The notes under the pieces were generated by a model that made no database searches, was not told the DNA's origin, and saw only the letters and a list, made by a program, of their open reading frames with translations. Source: a bacterium (GTDB taxonomy: Bacteria; Bacillota_I; Bacilli_A; RF39; UBA660). From it: a stretch of DNA of 10,680 bases. A program made the translations under genes and the position numbers. The stretch covers positions 1 to 10,680 of the forward strand of contig JAQXMG010000020.1 of assembly GCA_029012525.1 (NCBI GenBank), given 5' to 3'. This document shows, piece by piece, positions 1-6,640 of this stretch. Position 1 is the stretch's first letter, and each line of letters begins with the position of its first letter.

Positions 1-759
1 ATGTGTGCCGTATTAGAAATAAGTCCTAAAACTTATTATAAATATAGAAATAAGGAAGATCCTGATTATTATGATTATTTAGTAATTAAAGAAATATTTG
101 ATGATTCTAAAGGTACATATGGTTATCGTAGAATTGTGGAAGGCCTAAAAATTAAATATGGGGTTGTAATAAATGGAAAGAAGGTTTTAAGAATAATGAA
201 AAAATATAATTTAGTTCCTATGCATTATTGGAAATCGAAAAAGAAGAATAAAAACACAAGAAATGAAGAAAATGTTAAGCCAAATCTAGTAAACAGAAAA
301 TTTAATGTTGATAAAGAAAATACAATTTGGACAACAGATATTACATATCTAATATTTAAAGGATCAAGAGCATATTTATCAACAATATTAGATTTATATG
401 ATAGAAAAGTTATTGCTTATAAAATATCAAAGCATAATGACATTAAATTAGTTACTGATACTTTAAACGAAGCTATAGCAAAAAGAAAAGATGTATCTGG
501 AGTTATATTACATTCTGTTCAAGGATTCCAATATACATCTTACGAGTACAAAGCGATTTGTGAATCAAATGGTATTCAAATTTCTATGTCCAGAAAAGGA
601 ACTCCGATTGATGATTCACCTATGGAGAGCTGGCATGCTCTTTTAAAAAAAGAAACTTTGTATAACAATAATATATCATCTTTACAAGAATATATACAAC
701 TTGTAGAAGACTGGATATTATTTTACAATACAAATAGAATTAAAGGCAAGAAAAAATAA
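1..759 (+). CDS. IS3-family transposase OrfB, catalytic Asp replaced by Val; 5' end probably outside window
   Basis: This is the DDE integrase-type subunit that cuts and joins IS ends, normally made as an OrfAB fusion by -1 frameshifting from an upstream orfA not seen here. Residues about 11-75 form the HTH_21 region (GTYGYRRI at 38-45), and the rve catalytic core starts near 105. Asp113 (WTTDITYL) is the first acid and Glu209 (PMESWHALLKKE) the last. The second acid should be in HSDQGSQYTS, but the sequence reads HSVQGFQYTS, with Val173 exactly 35 residues before Glu209, the usual D(35)E spacing. The codon is GTT where GAT would be expected, a single change. The protein stops after NRIKGKKK without the GLSPVEYR-like tail of many relatives; this may be natural for the subgroup. 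The ATG at base 1 may be internal to a longer frame. Confidence 0.88.
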   Translation: MCAVLEISPKTYYKYRNKEDPDYYDYLVIKEIFDDSKGTYGYRRIVEGLKIKYGVVINGKKVLRIMKKYNLVPMHYWKSKKKNKNTRNEENVKPNLVNRKFNVDKENTIWTTDITYLIFKGSRAYLSTILDLYDRKVIAYKISKHNDIKLVTDTLNEAIAKRKDVSGVILHSVQGFQYTSYEYKAICESNGIQISMSRKGTPIDDSPMESWHALLKKETLYNNNISSLQEYIQLVEDWILFYNTNRIKGKKK

Positions 760-776
760 AAGAGAAAAACTTACAC

Positions 777-812
777 AAAAAGAGAAAAGTAATGGGTCAC
801 TTTTCTCTTTTT
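777..812 (+). terminator. hairpin after the transposase gene
   Basis: A perfect 14-bp inverted repeat (777-790 with 799-812) surrounds an 8-base loop, AATGGGTC. The right arm ends in a T run on the plus strand, as expected for an intrinsic terminator of orfB. Because the arms are A-rich and T-rich it could stop transcription from either side. Hairpins near the right end are common in IS3 elements; I infer it insulates the IS from neighbouring transcription. Confidence 0.65.
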
Positions 813-832
813 AATGTCCTAGTCTTTTTTTT

Positions 833-854
833 GATGTCTACTAAATGGGGTTCA
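833..854 (+). repeat. IS3 right terminal inverted repeat (IRR)
   Basis: Read on the minus strand, this segment begins TGAACCCCATTTAGTAGAC, the form of an IS3-family end (5'-TGAACC...). It lies 74 bases after the transposase stop, a normal distance. The matching left repeat is outside the window, so the exact limits and the target duplication cannot be confirmed. Confidence 0.65.
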
Positions 855-949
855 CATCAGAAATAAGCTTTTTTTATCTATTAAGTTAAGGATATACCCT
901 TTTCCCTTAATAAAATATATGATTTCTTTTTATTATTAGAACTTTTTAA

Positions 950-984
950 AAAAAAATATATTAATTTCCTGTTAATATATTTTT
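950..984. repeat. 35-bp direct repeat, copy A (hairpin-forming)
   Basis: These 35 bases are identical to 4220-4254, including the non-palindromic core TTTCCTG. Both arms (AATATATTAA and TTAATATATT) can pair around the 7-base core. Copy A starts where the coding similarity of the broken glycosyltransferase gene (minus strand) ends: its TAA at 985-983 overlaps the repeat edge. Copy B holds the stop codon of dacA. The flanks of the two copies do not match. It could be a mobile hairpin, a recombination scar, or a terminator for the ldcA transcript. Confidence 0.75.
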
Positions 985-1119
985 ATTTATAATAATTAAT
1001 ATTATCTTTTGTTGTTGCAATTACAATTTCATTTTTTTTGACAATAAAAGACTTATAACACTTGTTTGTCTACTTAAATGTCCATTGCCAATGCCACAAA
1101 TCCCTACTAAAACTTTCAT
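983..1119 (-). pseudogene. glycosyltransferase-like gene, frameshifted N-terminal remnant
   Basis: The minus strand starts with ATG at 1119, overlapping the ldcA stop as ATGA, a classic translational-coupling arrangement. The first 29 codons read as the start of a GT1/GT28-like glycosyltransferase: a hydrophobic strand followed by GICGIGNGHLSRQ, the glycine-rich GxGxGHxxR loop of such enzymes. A run of eight A bases (1039-1032) then shifts the frame, and the ORF stops at 1021 after 32 codons. Adding one base restores a plausible continuation (EIVIATTKDNINYYK) ending in TAA at 985-983. The family is usually about 350-400 residues, so most of the gene is gone. The same frame continues past that TAA for about 33 codons without recognisable motifs. 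The family call rests only on this short N-terminus; that it is a gene start is well supported by the overlap and motif. Confidence 0.65.
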
Positions 1120-2084
1120 TCAAAAAACGTCTCCATAATATATTTGTCTTTTTTTTCTATTTTAATAATAGAACCATTTATAATGGTAAATACAGGATCA
1201 GTATGGCCAATATCAACATTAATTAAAATTGGAACATTTAATTTATCTAAATTGTATCTAATAGCATCTGCAAGTGAGGTATTATTATAAGTGATTTGAT
1301 TTTTGATTCTACCAAATAATACACCATTACATCCATCAAACCATCCTGCGTTTTTAAATTGCCACATTGTTCTAAGAATATCTTCATTAGTCATTTCTGC
1401 GACATCAAAATACCAAACAATTCCATCATCCTTATATTTATTTATAAATTTTTTAACATTATCAAATTTTGTTCCTATAATATCCTTTAAACAATCTAAA
1501 CATCCACCAATAATTCTTCCTTTAATTGGACTATAATTGGTAATACATTCCCATGATTGTTGCATTTTTTCATCAGAAAATTTAAAACCATATTCAATTT
1601 GCATAGGCCTATATCCCATCAAAAATTTAATATTATTTTCAATCATAGATTGAGGTAAATTATCAACTCCAAATGTTTTAGCATTAAAACTATATATTGT
1701 TGCTATATCATATTTTGTTGTAATATAAAATATCAATGATGTAATATCTGATTGACCTTGAATCCATTTCACGTTATTAAGTATATTTTTATATTTTATT
1801 AATTCTAGAATTTGAATAATATAGTCACCACCAGAGCATGCAATTAATGCTTTTATATTTTTATTATCTATTGCTTTATTGAATTCAACAGCTCTATTCT
1901 TAGCTGTAGAACTTACTCCATTTATACTACTTCTCACATATTTATCTTCTATAATAGAAAACCCAAAACGTTCTAAATTATTTAAAGCATTTTCATATAA
2001 TTTTATTTTTTTGTTTTTTACACCATTTGATGGTGAAATTATTTTTATAATATCTCCTTTTTTAAGGTTATCAGGATAAATCAT
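1116..2084 (-). CDS. ldcA: LD-carboxypeptidase / MccF-like peptidase, S66 family
   Basis: S66 serine peptidases remove the terminal D-Ala from muropeptide tetrapeptides (LdcA) or cleave microcin C-like compounds (MccF). The 322-residue length is normal. The N-terminal domain has GDIIKIISPSNG (10-21), the glycine pocket CSGGD (83-87) and the nucleophile in GQSDIT, Ser112. The C-terminal domain has GRIIGGCLDCL (189-199), Glu230 in the FDVAEM segment and His294 in IGHTDP. Ser112/Glu230/His294 has the order and spacing of the S66 triad. There is no signal peptide, so it should act in the cytoplasm in peptidoglycan recycling or peptide-antibiotic resistance; the sequence does not decide between these. 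The start has AAGGAG at 2098-2093. It lies 78 bases after aspS on the same strand, and its stop overlaps the start of the broken glycosyltransferase gene. Confidence 0.88.
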   Translation of the reverse strand: MIYPDNLKKGDIIKIISPSNGVKNKKIKLYENALNNLERFGFSIIEDKYVRSSINGVSSTAKNRAVEFNKAIDNKNIKALIACSGGDYIIQILELIKYKNILNNVKWIQGQSDITSLIFYITTKYDIATIYSFNAKTFGVDNLPQSMIENNIKFLMGYRPMQIEYGFKFSDEKMQQSWECITNYSPIKGRIIGGCLDCLKDIIGTKFDNVKKFINKYKDDGIVWYFDVAEMTNEDILRTMWQFKNAGWFDGCNGVLFGRIKNQITYNNTSLADAIRYNLDKLNVPILINVDIGHTDPVFTIINGSIIKIEKKDKYIMETFFE

Positions 2085-2162
2085 TTTTTCAACTCCTTTA
2101 TTTTTTTACTTTCTTTATATCCAAGTCTATCAAAACATTATTAAACTCATTTAATACAATTA

Positions 2163-3899
2163 TTATTTTTCAATAGTAATCCCAAGTTCTTTTAATTGAT
2201 CTTTTGATACTGTATTTGGCGCTTCACACATCAAATCTGTAGCTGATGCAGTTTTAGGAAATACAATTACATCACGTATATTTTCTGTTTGAGCAAGAAG
2301 CATAGTAAGCCTATCAAGCCCAAGAGCAAATCCACCATGTGGTGGACATCCATATTTTAATGCATCTACAAAAAAACCAAATTTTTCTCTTATATCTTTT
2401 TCTTTCAATTCTAATGCTTTAAACATAAATTCCTGTATTTTTTCATCATGTATACGAATTGAACCACCACCTGCTTCATATCCATTTATAACTATATCAT
2501 AAGCTTTGCTATAACAATGAGCTTTATCAGTTAAAAGTTTATCTACATCTTCATCTTTAGGCATTGTAAATGGATGATGACAGGATATATATCTTTTTTC
2601 TTCTTCACTCCATTCAAATAATGGAAAATCTACCACCCAAAGTAATTTATAGTCGTCTTTGTTTATTAAATTTAAATCATGAGCAATTTTACATCTCAAA
2701 GCACCTAAGGATGTTTTAACCACATTATAATTGCCTGAAATTATAAGTACTAAATCATTATTTTCAATATTTAAACTCCTTTTAATTTTCTTTATTTCTA
2801 CTTCACTTATTGCTTTAACTATACTACCAGTTACTTCATCATTAAATTTTAAATATGATAATCCTTGTGCCTTGTAATTTTTAACATAATCAATTAATTT
2901 ATCTAATTCTTTTCTTGAATATGATGAAGCGATATTTTTAACTACAATTGCATTTATTATTCCATCATTAGCAATTACCTTTTTAAAAATATCAAATTCT
3001 GTATTATTAAATAAATTTGTTATATCATTTATTTCCATACCAAATCTAAGATCCGGTTTATCAGACCCAAATCTAGCTATCGCTTCATCATATTTGATTC
3101 TAATAAGTGGTAATTTAATATCAATATTTTTGGTTTCTTTAAAAATATTAGCAACTAAATTTTCACCCAATGTCATTATTTCATTTTCATCTACAAACGA
3201 AGCCTCAACATCTATTTGTGTAAACTCAGGTTGTCTATCTGCACGCAAGTCTTCATCTCTAAAACATTTGGCTATTTGATAATACCTTTCAAACCCAGCA
3301 ACCATAAGCAATTGTTTAAATATTTGTGGTGATTGGGGTAAAGCAAAAAATTTGCCATTATTAACTCTAGATGGTACTAAATAATCCCTAGCACCTTCTG
3401 GTGTGCTTTTGCAAAGAACTGGTGTCTCTACCTCCAAAAAATCTAAATTATTTAAAAATTTTCTCGCTGCAAAGGTAATTTTATTTCTAAGAATAAAATT
3501 TTCTTTTAAATTTTCTCTTCTTAAATCTAAATACCGATATTTAAGTCTTGTATCCTCTAAAGCAGTTGTATCATTGTCTATTTTAAAGGGTAATTCTTTT
3601 GATATATTTATTAAATCTAATTTTTTTACATCTATTTCTATTTCCCCAGTTAAAATATTATTATTTTTATTTTCTCTTTCAACTATAATACCTGATATTT
3701 TTATTACGTACTCTGATTTTAACTCATTAGCCAATTCATAATATTGACATTCAGGCTTAACAACTGCTTGTATTATTCCTGACCTATTTCTTATATCAAT
3801 AAATATAAGTCCTCCTAATTTTCTGATTCTACTTACCCATCCTTTTACAATTACTTCTTCACCAATATTATTAATATTATATATTATATATTTTTCCAT
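2163..3899 (-). CDS. aspS: aspartyl-tRNA synthetase, bacterial type
   Basis: This class II synthetase attaches aspartate to tRNA in the cytoplasm. The 578 residues show an N-terminal OB anticodon-binding fold (about 15-100, GWVSRIRKLGGLIFIDIRNR), motif 1 (FLEVETPVLCKSTPEGARDY, 154-173), motif 2 (CFRDEDLRADRQPEFTQID, 212-230), a bacterial GAD insertion (about 275-415), and motif 3 (GGFALGLDRLTMLL, 522-535). NGYEAGGGSIRIHD (472-485) is also present, so all catalytic elements are intact. A frame extension to TTG at 3917 is unlikely because AGGAGG (3909-3904) lies inside it and directly serves the ATG at 3899. Leu28 replaces the His seen in many tRNA-Asn-accepting enzymes, which hints at an Asp-only enzyme; this is weak inference. 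No T-box sequence is visible upstream. ldcA follows on the same strand and may be cotranscribed. Confidence 0.97.
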   Translation of the reverse strand: MEKYIIYNINNIGEEVIVKGWVSRIRKLGGLIFIDIRNRSGIIQAVVKPECQYYELANELKSEYVIKISGIIVERENKNNNILTGEIEIDVKKLDLINISKELPFKIDNDTTALEDTRLKYRYLDLRRENLKENFILRNKITFAARKFLNNLDFLEVETPVLCKSTPEGARDYLVPSRVNNGKFFALPQSPQIFKQLLMVAGFERYYQIAKCFRDEDLRADRQPEFTQIDVEASFVDENEIMTLGENLVANIFKETKNIDIKLPLIRIKYDEAIARFGSDKPDLRFGMEINDITNLFNNTEFDIFKKVIANDGIINAIVVKNIASSYSRKELDKLIDYVKNYKAQGLSYLKFNDEVTGSIVKAISEVEIKKIKRSLNIENNDLVLIISGNYNVVKTSLGALRCKIAHDLNLINKDDYKLLWVVDFPLFEWSEEEKRYISCHHPFTMPKDEDVDKLLTDKAHCYSKAYDIVINGYEAGGGSIRIHDEKIQEFMFKALELKEKDIREKFGFFVDALKYGCPPHGGFALGLDRLTMLLAQTENIRDVIVFPKTASATDLMCEAPNTVSKDQLKELGITIEK

Positions 3900-3903
3900 T
3901 TTT

Positions 3904-3909
3904 CCTCCT
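3904..3909 (-). promoter_or_regulatory. aspS ribosome binding site
   Basis: AGGAGG stands four bases before the ATG at 3899. It decides the start: the in-frame TTG at 3917 has no Shine-Dalgarno sequence upstream and would place this site inside the coding region. Confidence 0.85.
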
Positions 3910-4219
3910 AAAAACAAATATTAACTATAGTATTTTTCTAAAATAAATTATTATTATACTATATAAATTATATCAATAAAATCAATATAATTAATATTAC
4001 CAAAAAATATTTATTTTTAGAATACTAGTTTATCATTAAATTTCAAAAAATTCAGTAAATATTAAACTATTCTTCTCTAGATGTGAATTTTCTTGTTTTT
4101 TATATAAAATATTATTTTTAAATAAAATTTTTATTTTCTATATTTAAATTATATAAGAATAGTTAAGTAAGTATTTAACATTTAATTTTCATTTTTAATT
4201 TTTTTTGCTATTTATTAAT
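3910..4219. other. non-coding AT-rich gap between dacA and aspS
   Basis: I see no credible gene here: all six frames are broken by frequent stops and no start with a ribosome binding site was found. A TATAAT occurs on the minus strand at 3958-3953, with TATAGT just before it and TTGATT 16 bases before that. This is a weak candidate promoter for aspS. A 10-bp inverted repeat (AACTATTCTT at 4065-4074, AAGAATAGTT at 4155-4164) has an 80-base spacing and no clear role. No T-box specifier or antiterminator motif is visible although aspS is downstream. Confidence 0.6.
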
Positions 4220-4254
4220 AAAAAAATATATTAATTTCCTGTTAATATATTTTT
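4220..4254. repeat. 35-bp direct repeat, copy B (contains the dacA stop)
   Basis: Identical to 950-984 in the same orientation, 3270 bases away. Here it encodes, on the minus strand, the last codons of dacA (ILTGN) and its TAA. It is therefore part of a functional gene end, and copy A looks like the displaced one. Confidence 0.8.
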
Positions 4255-4255
4255 T
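4221..4255 (-). terminator. hairpin spanning the dacA stop codon
   Basis: A perfect 14-bp stem (4221-4234 with 4242-4255) has the 7-base loop CAGGAAA on the minus strand. The left arm and loop encode the last dacA codons, and the stop lies at the foot of the right arm, followed by a T run. The stem is all A-T, so its strength is doubtful, but position and T tail fit an intrinsic terminator. Confidence 0.55.
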
Positions 4256-5385
4256 AAATTTGTTAAAAATAATTTAAATATATTCATTTTATCAATATCT
4301 TTTTCTGCTACTAAGATTGATTTGTTAATTATTTTATCACCATCTTTTATATATATTGTTCCAAGTTTTGTTCCCTTCTTTATTGGATAACTTACATCAT
4401 CTAATTTTATTTCCTCGGTATATTTTTTCTCTTCTTCTGTTTTCTTTTGTAGGATTAAAACATCACTTTGTGCAATTAATTTTACTTCTTCTTCATCCGC
4501 TTTTAATAATTTTTCTTTACTTACAACATCACCTTTTTTATATAATACATTTACTTTATATTGATTAAAACCATAATTCAATAAATCCATCGTTTCACTA
4601 TTTCTAACATTATTATGTTCATACCCAAGTGATACCACGATTAATCTTAAATCATTTTTCATCGCAGTTGCACAAATACAGCTTCCTGCTTCATCTGTCC
4701 ATCCTGTTTTTAACCCATCTGCTCCTGGATAAAATTTTACTAGTTTATTTGTATTACTTATCCATGATTCATTAGCAGTTCCTTTTCTTATATAATCCTC
4801 ATAGACTCCAGAAAAAGAAAATATTTCCTCATGTGTTATTAATTCTCTAGCAATTAATGCCATATCATAAGCTGTTGAATAGTGATCTTTTTCATCAAAA
4901 CCAATACAGTTTTTAAAATTAGTATTTTTAAGACCCATTTCTTTTACCTTTTTATTCATTAAAGCAACAAATGCTTCTTCAGTTCCTGCAACACGTTCCG
5001 CTATAGCATACATAGCATCATTTGCACTTGCCATAACAATTCCTTTTAATAAATCTTTTACTGTTATTTTATCACCTTCAGCAAGCCAAAGTTGTGTACC
5101 ACCCATATCTTGAGCTTTTTTAGACACTGTTATTACTTCATCATAAGTCATACCACCTTGTTCAATAAACTCAAAAGCAATAATTAAACTCATCATTTTA
5201 GTTAAAGATGCAACACTTGTTATCTTATTAGCATTATAATTATATAAAACTTCCCCTGTTGTATTTTCTATCATAACAGAACTTGTTGCATTACTAGTTA
5301 AATCCACCTTTATTTCATCTTCTACTGCCATGACATTAAATGGAAAACAAAGTAAAACTAATAAAATTGTAATTATTTTTTTCAA
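4231..5385 (-). CDS. dacA: D-alanyl-D-alanine carboxypeptidase, DacA/PBP5 family (S11)
   Basis: This penicillin-binding protein removes the terminal D-Ala of peptidoglycan pentapeptides on the outer face of the membrane. The 384 residues begin with a signal peptide (MKKIITILLVLLCFPFNVMA, probable cleavage after residue 20). The three active-site motifs are present: SLTK with nucleophile Ser60 and Lys63, SAN at 120-122, and KTG at 226-228 within DGLKTGWT. Residues about 275-360 fit the PBP5 C-terminal beta domain, and the last 20 or so (MNIFKLFLTNLKNIL) look like the usual amphipathic membrane anchor. The start is TTG, chosen because AGAGGTG (5399-5393) lies eight bases before it and the signal peptide starts exactly there. 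It is divergent from the VanY-type gene, 101 bases apart. Confidence 0.94.
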   Translation of the reverse strand: MKKIITILLVLLCFPFNVMAVEDEIKVDLTSNATSSVMIENTTGEVLYNYNANKITSVASLTKMMSLIIAFEFIEQGGMTYDEVITVSKKAQDMGGTQLWLAEGDKITVKDLLKGIVMASANDAMYAIAERVAGTEEAFVALMNKKVKEMGLKNTNFKNCIGFDEKDHYSTAYDMALIARELITHEEIFSFSGVYEDYIRKGTANESWISNTNKLVKFYPGADGLKTGWTDEAGSCICATAMKNDLRLIVVSLGYEHNNVRNSETMDLLNYGFNQYKVNVLYKKGDVVSKEKLLKADEEEVKLIAQSDVLILQKKTEEEKKYTEEIKLDDVSYPIKKGTKLGTIYIKDGDKIINKSILVAEKDIDKMNIFKLFLTNLKNILTGN

Positions 5386-5392
5386 AAAACAA

Positions 5393-5399
5393 CACCTCT
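5393..5399 (-). promoter_or_regulatory. ribosome binding site for the TTG start of dacA
   Basis: AGAGGTG is followed by seven further bases and then the TTG at 5385. No ATG is available in frame before the signal peptide, so this site supports a non-ATG start. Confidence 0.7.
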
Positions 5400-5439
5400 A
5401 CTTAATTTTTATGTAAAATTAAATCTTTTAGACTATTTT

Positions 5440-5468
5440 TTGTTTATTTTAATAATATTTAGTATTAA
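5440..5468 (+). promoter_or_regulatory. candidate promoter of the vanY-like gene
   Basis: TTGTTT (5440-5445) and TATTAA (5463-5468) are 17 bases apart, with GGAGG at 5478-5482 directly before the ATG at 5487. The leader would be short. In such AT-rich DNA these boxes occur often by chance, so this is tentative. No equally good promoter was seen for dacA on the other strand. Confidence 0.35.
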
Positions 5469-5486
5469 GATATAAATGGAGGAATT

Positions 5487-6419
5487 ATGAGAAAGAAAAA
5501 GAAAAAAAATAATAATTTAATAATATTTATCCTATCAATAATTTTAGTTTTATCAATTGTAAGTATTATAAAATTTAGTAATGTTTTTAATAATAATGAA
5601 AATAATAACAATAAAAATAATGAAATTAATGATATAAATGAAGAAAATGACAAAAGTAAAGATAATAATGAAAAACCTAAAAATGAATTTGAAAAACTAT
5701 CTTATTATAAAAGTGAAAACTTAAATAGATATCTTGCTTTTCAAGAAAAAAATAAGGACTACTCAATAGAAAAGATTGTAACATATGTAAACATTGGTCT
5801 TGACTATGAATTTTATTCTCATGTTAATAATGCTGATATGAGTAAAGGTATTCTTGTTCTAATGAATAAATATAATAAGTTAAGCGAAGATTATACTCCA
5901 AATGATCTAGAAGAAATAGATAGTAAGTACTTTATTAATGGTAATACTTTAGTAAGAAATTTAAAAAAAGAAGCAAAAGAAGCTTTTGAAATGCTATCTT
6001 ATGATTCAATTCAAAATGGAACTCCAGTATATGGTCAATCTGCTTTTAGGCCTTATTCGATGCAAGAATCATTATATAATAGAGCGGTAAGTAATTATGG
6101 ACAAAAACAAGCTGATATTGATACAGCAAGACCAGGTTTTTCAGAACACCAAACAGGACTTGCTATAGATGTTTCATCTACTAAAGGTGGAAATATGTTA
6201 TCATTTGATAAAACAGAATCATTTAACTGGATGAATGAAAATGCTCATAAATATGGTTTTATTTTAAGATATAAAAAAGAAACAACAGATATTACTGGAT
6301 TTATGTATGAAAGTTGGCATTATAGATATGTTGGGGTAAAAGTTGCAACTGATATGCACGATAATTATCCAGATTTAACTTATGAAGAATACTATACTAG
6401 ATTTATTGAAAACAAATAA
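5487..6419 (+). CDS. VanY-type zinc D,D-carboxypeptidase (M15B), membrane-anchored
   Basis: Zinc enzymes of this family cut the terminal D-Ala from peptidoglycan stems or precursors; some confer glycopeptide tolerance, many are ordinary wall enzymes. The 310 residues start with a lysine-rich cytoplasmic tip and one membrane segment (about 11-30). A low-complexity Asn/Glu/Lys linker (about 32-67) follows, then the outside catalytic domain. Motifs seen are SAFRPYSMQESLY (185-197), SEHQTGLAIDVS (219-230) with zinc ligands His221 and Asp228, and ESWHYRYVG (275-283) with catalytic Glu275 and ligand His278. Spacings H-x6-D and E-x2-H match VanX/VanY. GGAGG precedes the ATG by four bases. No vanRS, vanH, vanA or vanX is nearby, so resistance is not implied. 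Its partner dacA, transcribed divergently, works on the same substrate. Confidence 0.9.
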   Translation: MRKKKKKNNNLIIFILSIILVLSIVSIIKFSNVFNNNENNNNKNNEINDINEENDKSKDNNEKPKNEFEKLSYYKSENLNRYLAFQEKNKDYSIEKIVTYVNIGLDYEFYSHVNNADMSKGILVLMNKYNKLSEDYTPNDLEEIDSKYFINGNTLVRNLKKEAKEAFEMLSYDSIQNGTPVYGQSAFRPYSMQESLYNRAVSNYGQKQADIDTARPGFSEHQTGLAIDVSSTKGGNMLSFDKTESFNWMNENAHKYGFILRYKKETTDITGFMYESWHYRYVGVKVATDMHDNYPDLTYEEYYTRFIENK

Positions 6420-6445
6420 AAATTGTGAAGCATCACAATTTTTTT
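6418..6445 (+). terminator. intrinsic terminator of the vanY-like gene
   Basis: AATTGTGA (6421-6428) pairs with TCACAATT (6433-6440) around the loop AGCA. The stem extends by A-T pairs at 6418-6420 with 6441-6443, and the whole is followed by a T run. It begins at the vanY stop. On the minus strand the TGA stop of the 61-codon ORF lies inside the stem, so the hairpin may serve both converging genes. Confidence 0.85.
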
Positions 6446-6618
6446 ATTTTTGCTTGCTTTCTATAATAAATAATTCCAAGCGTTATAACAATTAAAGAAG
6501 AAATAACAGCTACAATAATGTCTGATTGTTTAACACCATCAAAAGTACTTTCTAAAGCATAAACATTAGTATTTATAAAACATAAATAAATTATTAAAAG
6601 ATAATATATTATTTTTAT
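6433..6618 (-). CDS. small membrane protein, 61 residues, apparent ATA start
   Basis: I do not recognise this protein. The frame has a hydrophobic N-terminus ending in NTNVYA that looks like a signal peptide (about 1-21). A short polar stretch (LESTFDGVKQSD) follows, then one membrane segment (about 33-52, IIVAVISSLIVITLGIIYY) and a cationic tail, RKQAKIKKL. It ends in TGA inside the vanY terminator. No ATG, GTG or TTG exists in frame, and a TAA stands six codons before. AGGAG (6631-6627) lies eight bases before an ATA at 6618, followed by AAA, just where a start should be. AUA is a known but rare start. Alternatives are a lost ATG by mutation (a recent pseudogene), a sequencing error, or chance. 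The protein-like layout argues against chance. It would be a single-pass, possibly secreted or inserted peptide. Confidence 0.5.
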   Translation of the reverse strand: MKIIYYLLIIYLCFINTNVYALESTFDGVKQSDIIVAVISSLIVITLGIIYYRKQAKIKKL

Positions 6619-6640
6619 AGTACCATCTCCTAATTAAGTT

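Larger units (their letters stand above)
1..854 (+). mobile_element. IS3-family insertion sequence, right-hand part
   Basis: The window opens inside an IS3-type element. It contains the orfB transposase, a strong hairpin after it, and a typical IS3 right end (GGGGTTCA, the inverse of a TGAACCCC start) at about 833-854. The left end, orfA and the target duplication lie outside the window, so the insertion boundary at 854 rests only on the end motif. The transposase carries a catalytic-site substitution, so this copy is probably unable to move by itself. It lies just downstream of a broken glycosyltransferase gene on the other strand, which suggests it took part in that damage. Confidence 0.8.

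Noticed and set aside
1303..1536. 77-codon plus-strand ORF inside ldcA
   Set aside because: Antisense shadow; the minus strand encodes conserved S66 motifs here.
2103..2162. Twenty open codons between aspS and ldcA (minus), ending IDLDIKKVKK
   Set aside because: Too short, with no start codon or ribosome binding site; chance is likely in such AT-rich DNA.
3403..3741. 112-codon plus-strand ORF inside aspS
   Set aside because: Antisense shadow of a strongly conserved synthetase, with no ribosome binding site or domain.
3900..3917. Six-residue N-terminal extension of aspS from TTG
   Set aside because: AGGAGG for the ATG at 3899 lies inside it, and there is no Shine-Dalgarno sequence before the TTG.
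3910..4219. T-box leader for aspS
   Set aside because: Neither the conserved T-box bulge sequence (AGGGTGGNACCGCG) nor a terminator hairpin before aspS was found.
5465..5653. 62-codon minus-strand ORF over the vanY start
   Set aside because: It is the complement of the Lys/Asn-rich start of vanY, which gives a false Phe/Leu-rich membrane-like sequence.
5487..6419. Part of a vancomycin-resistance cluster
   Set aside because: No vanHAX or vanRS genes are present; M15B carboxypeptidases are common ordinary wall enzymes.
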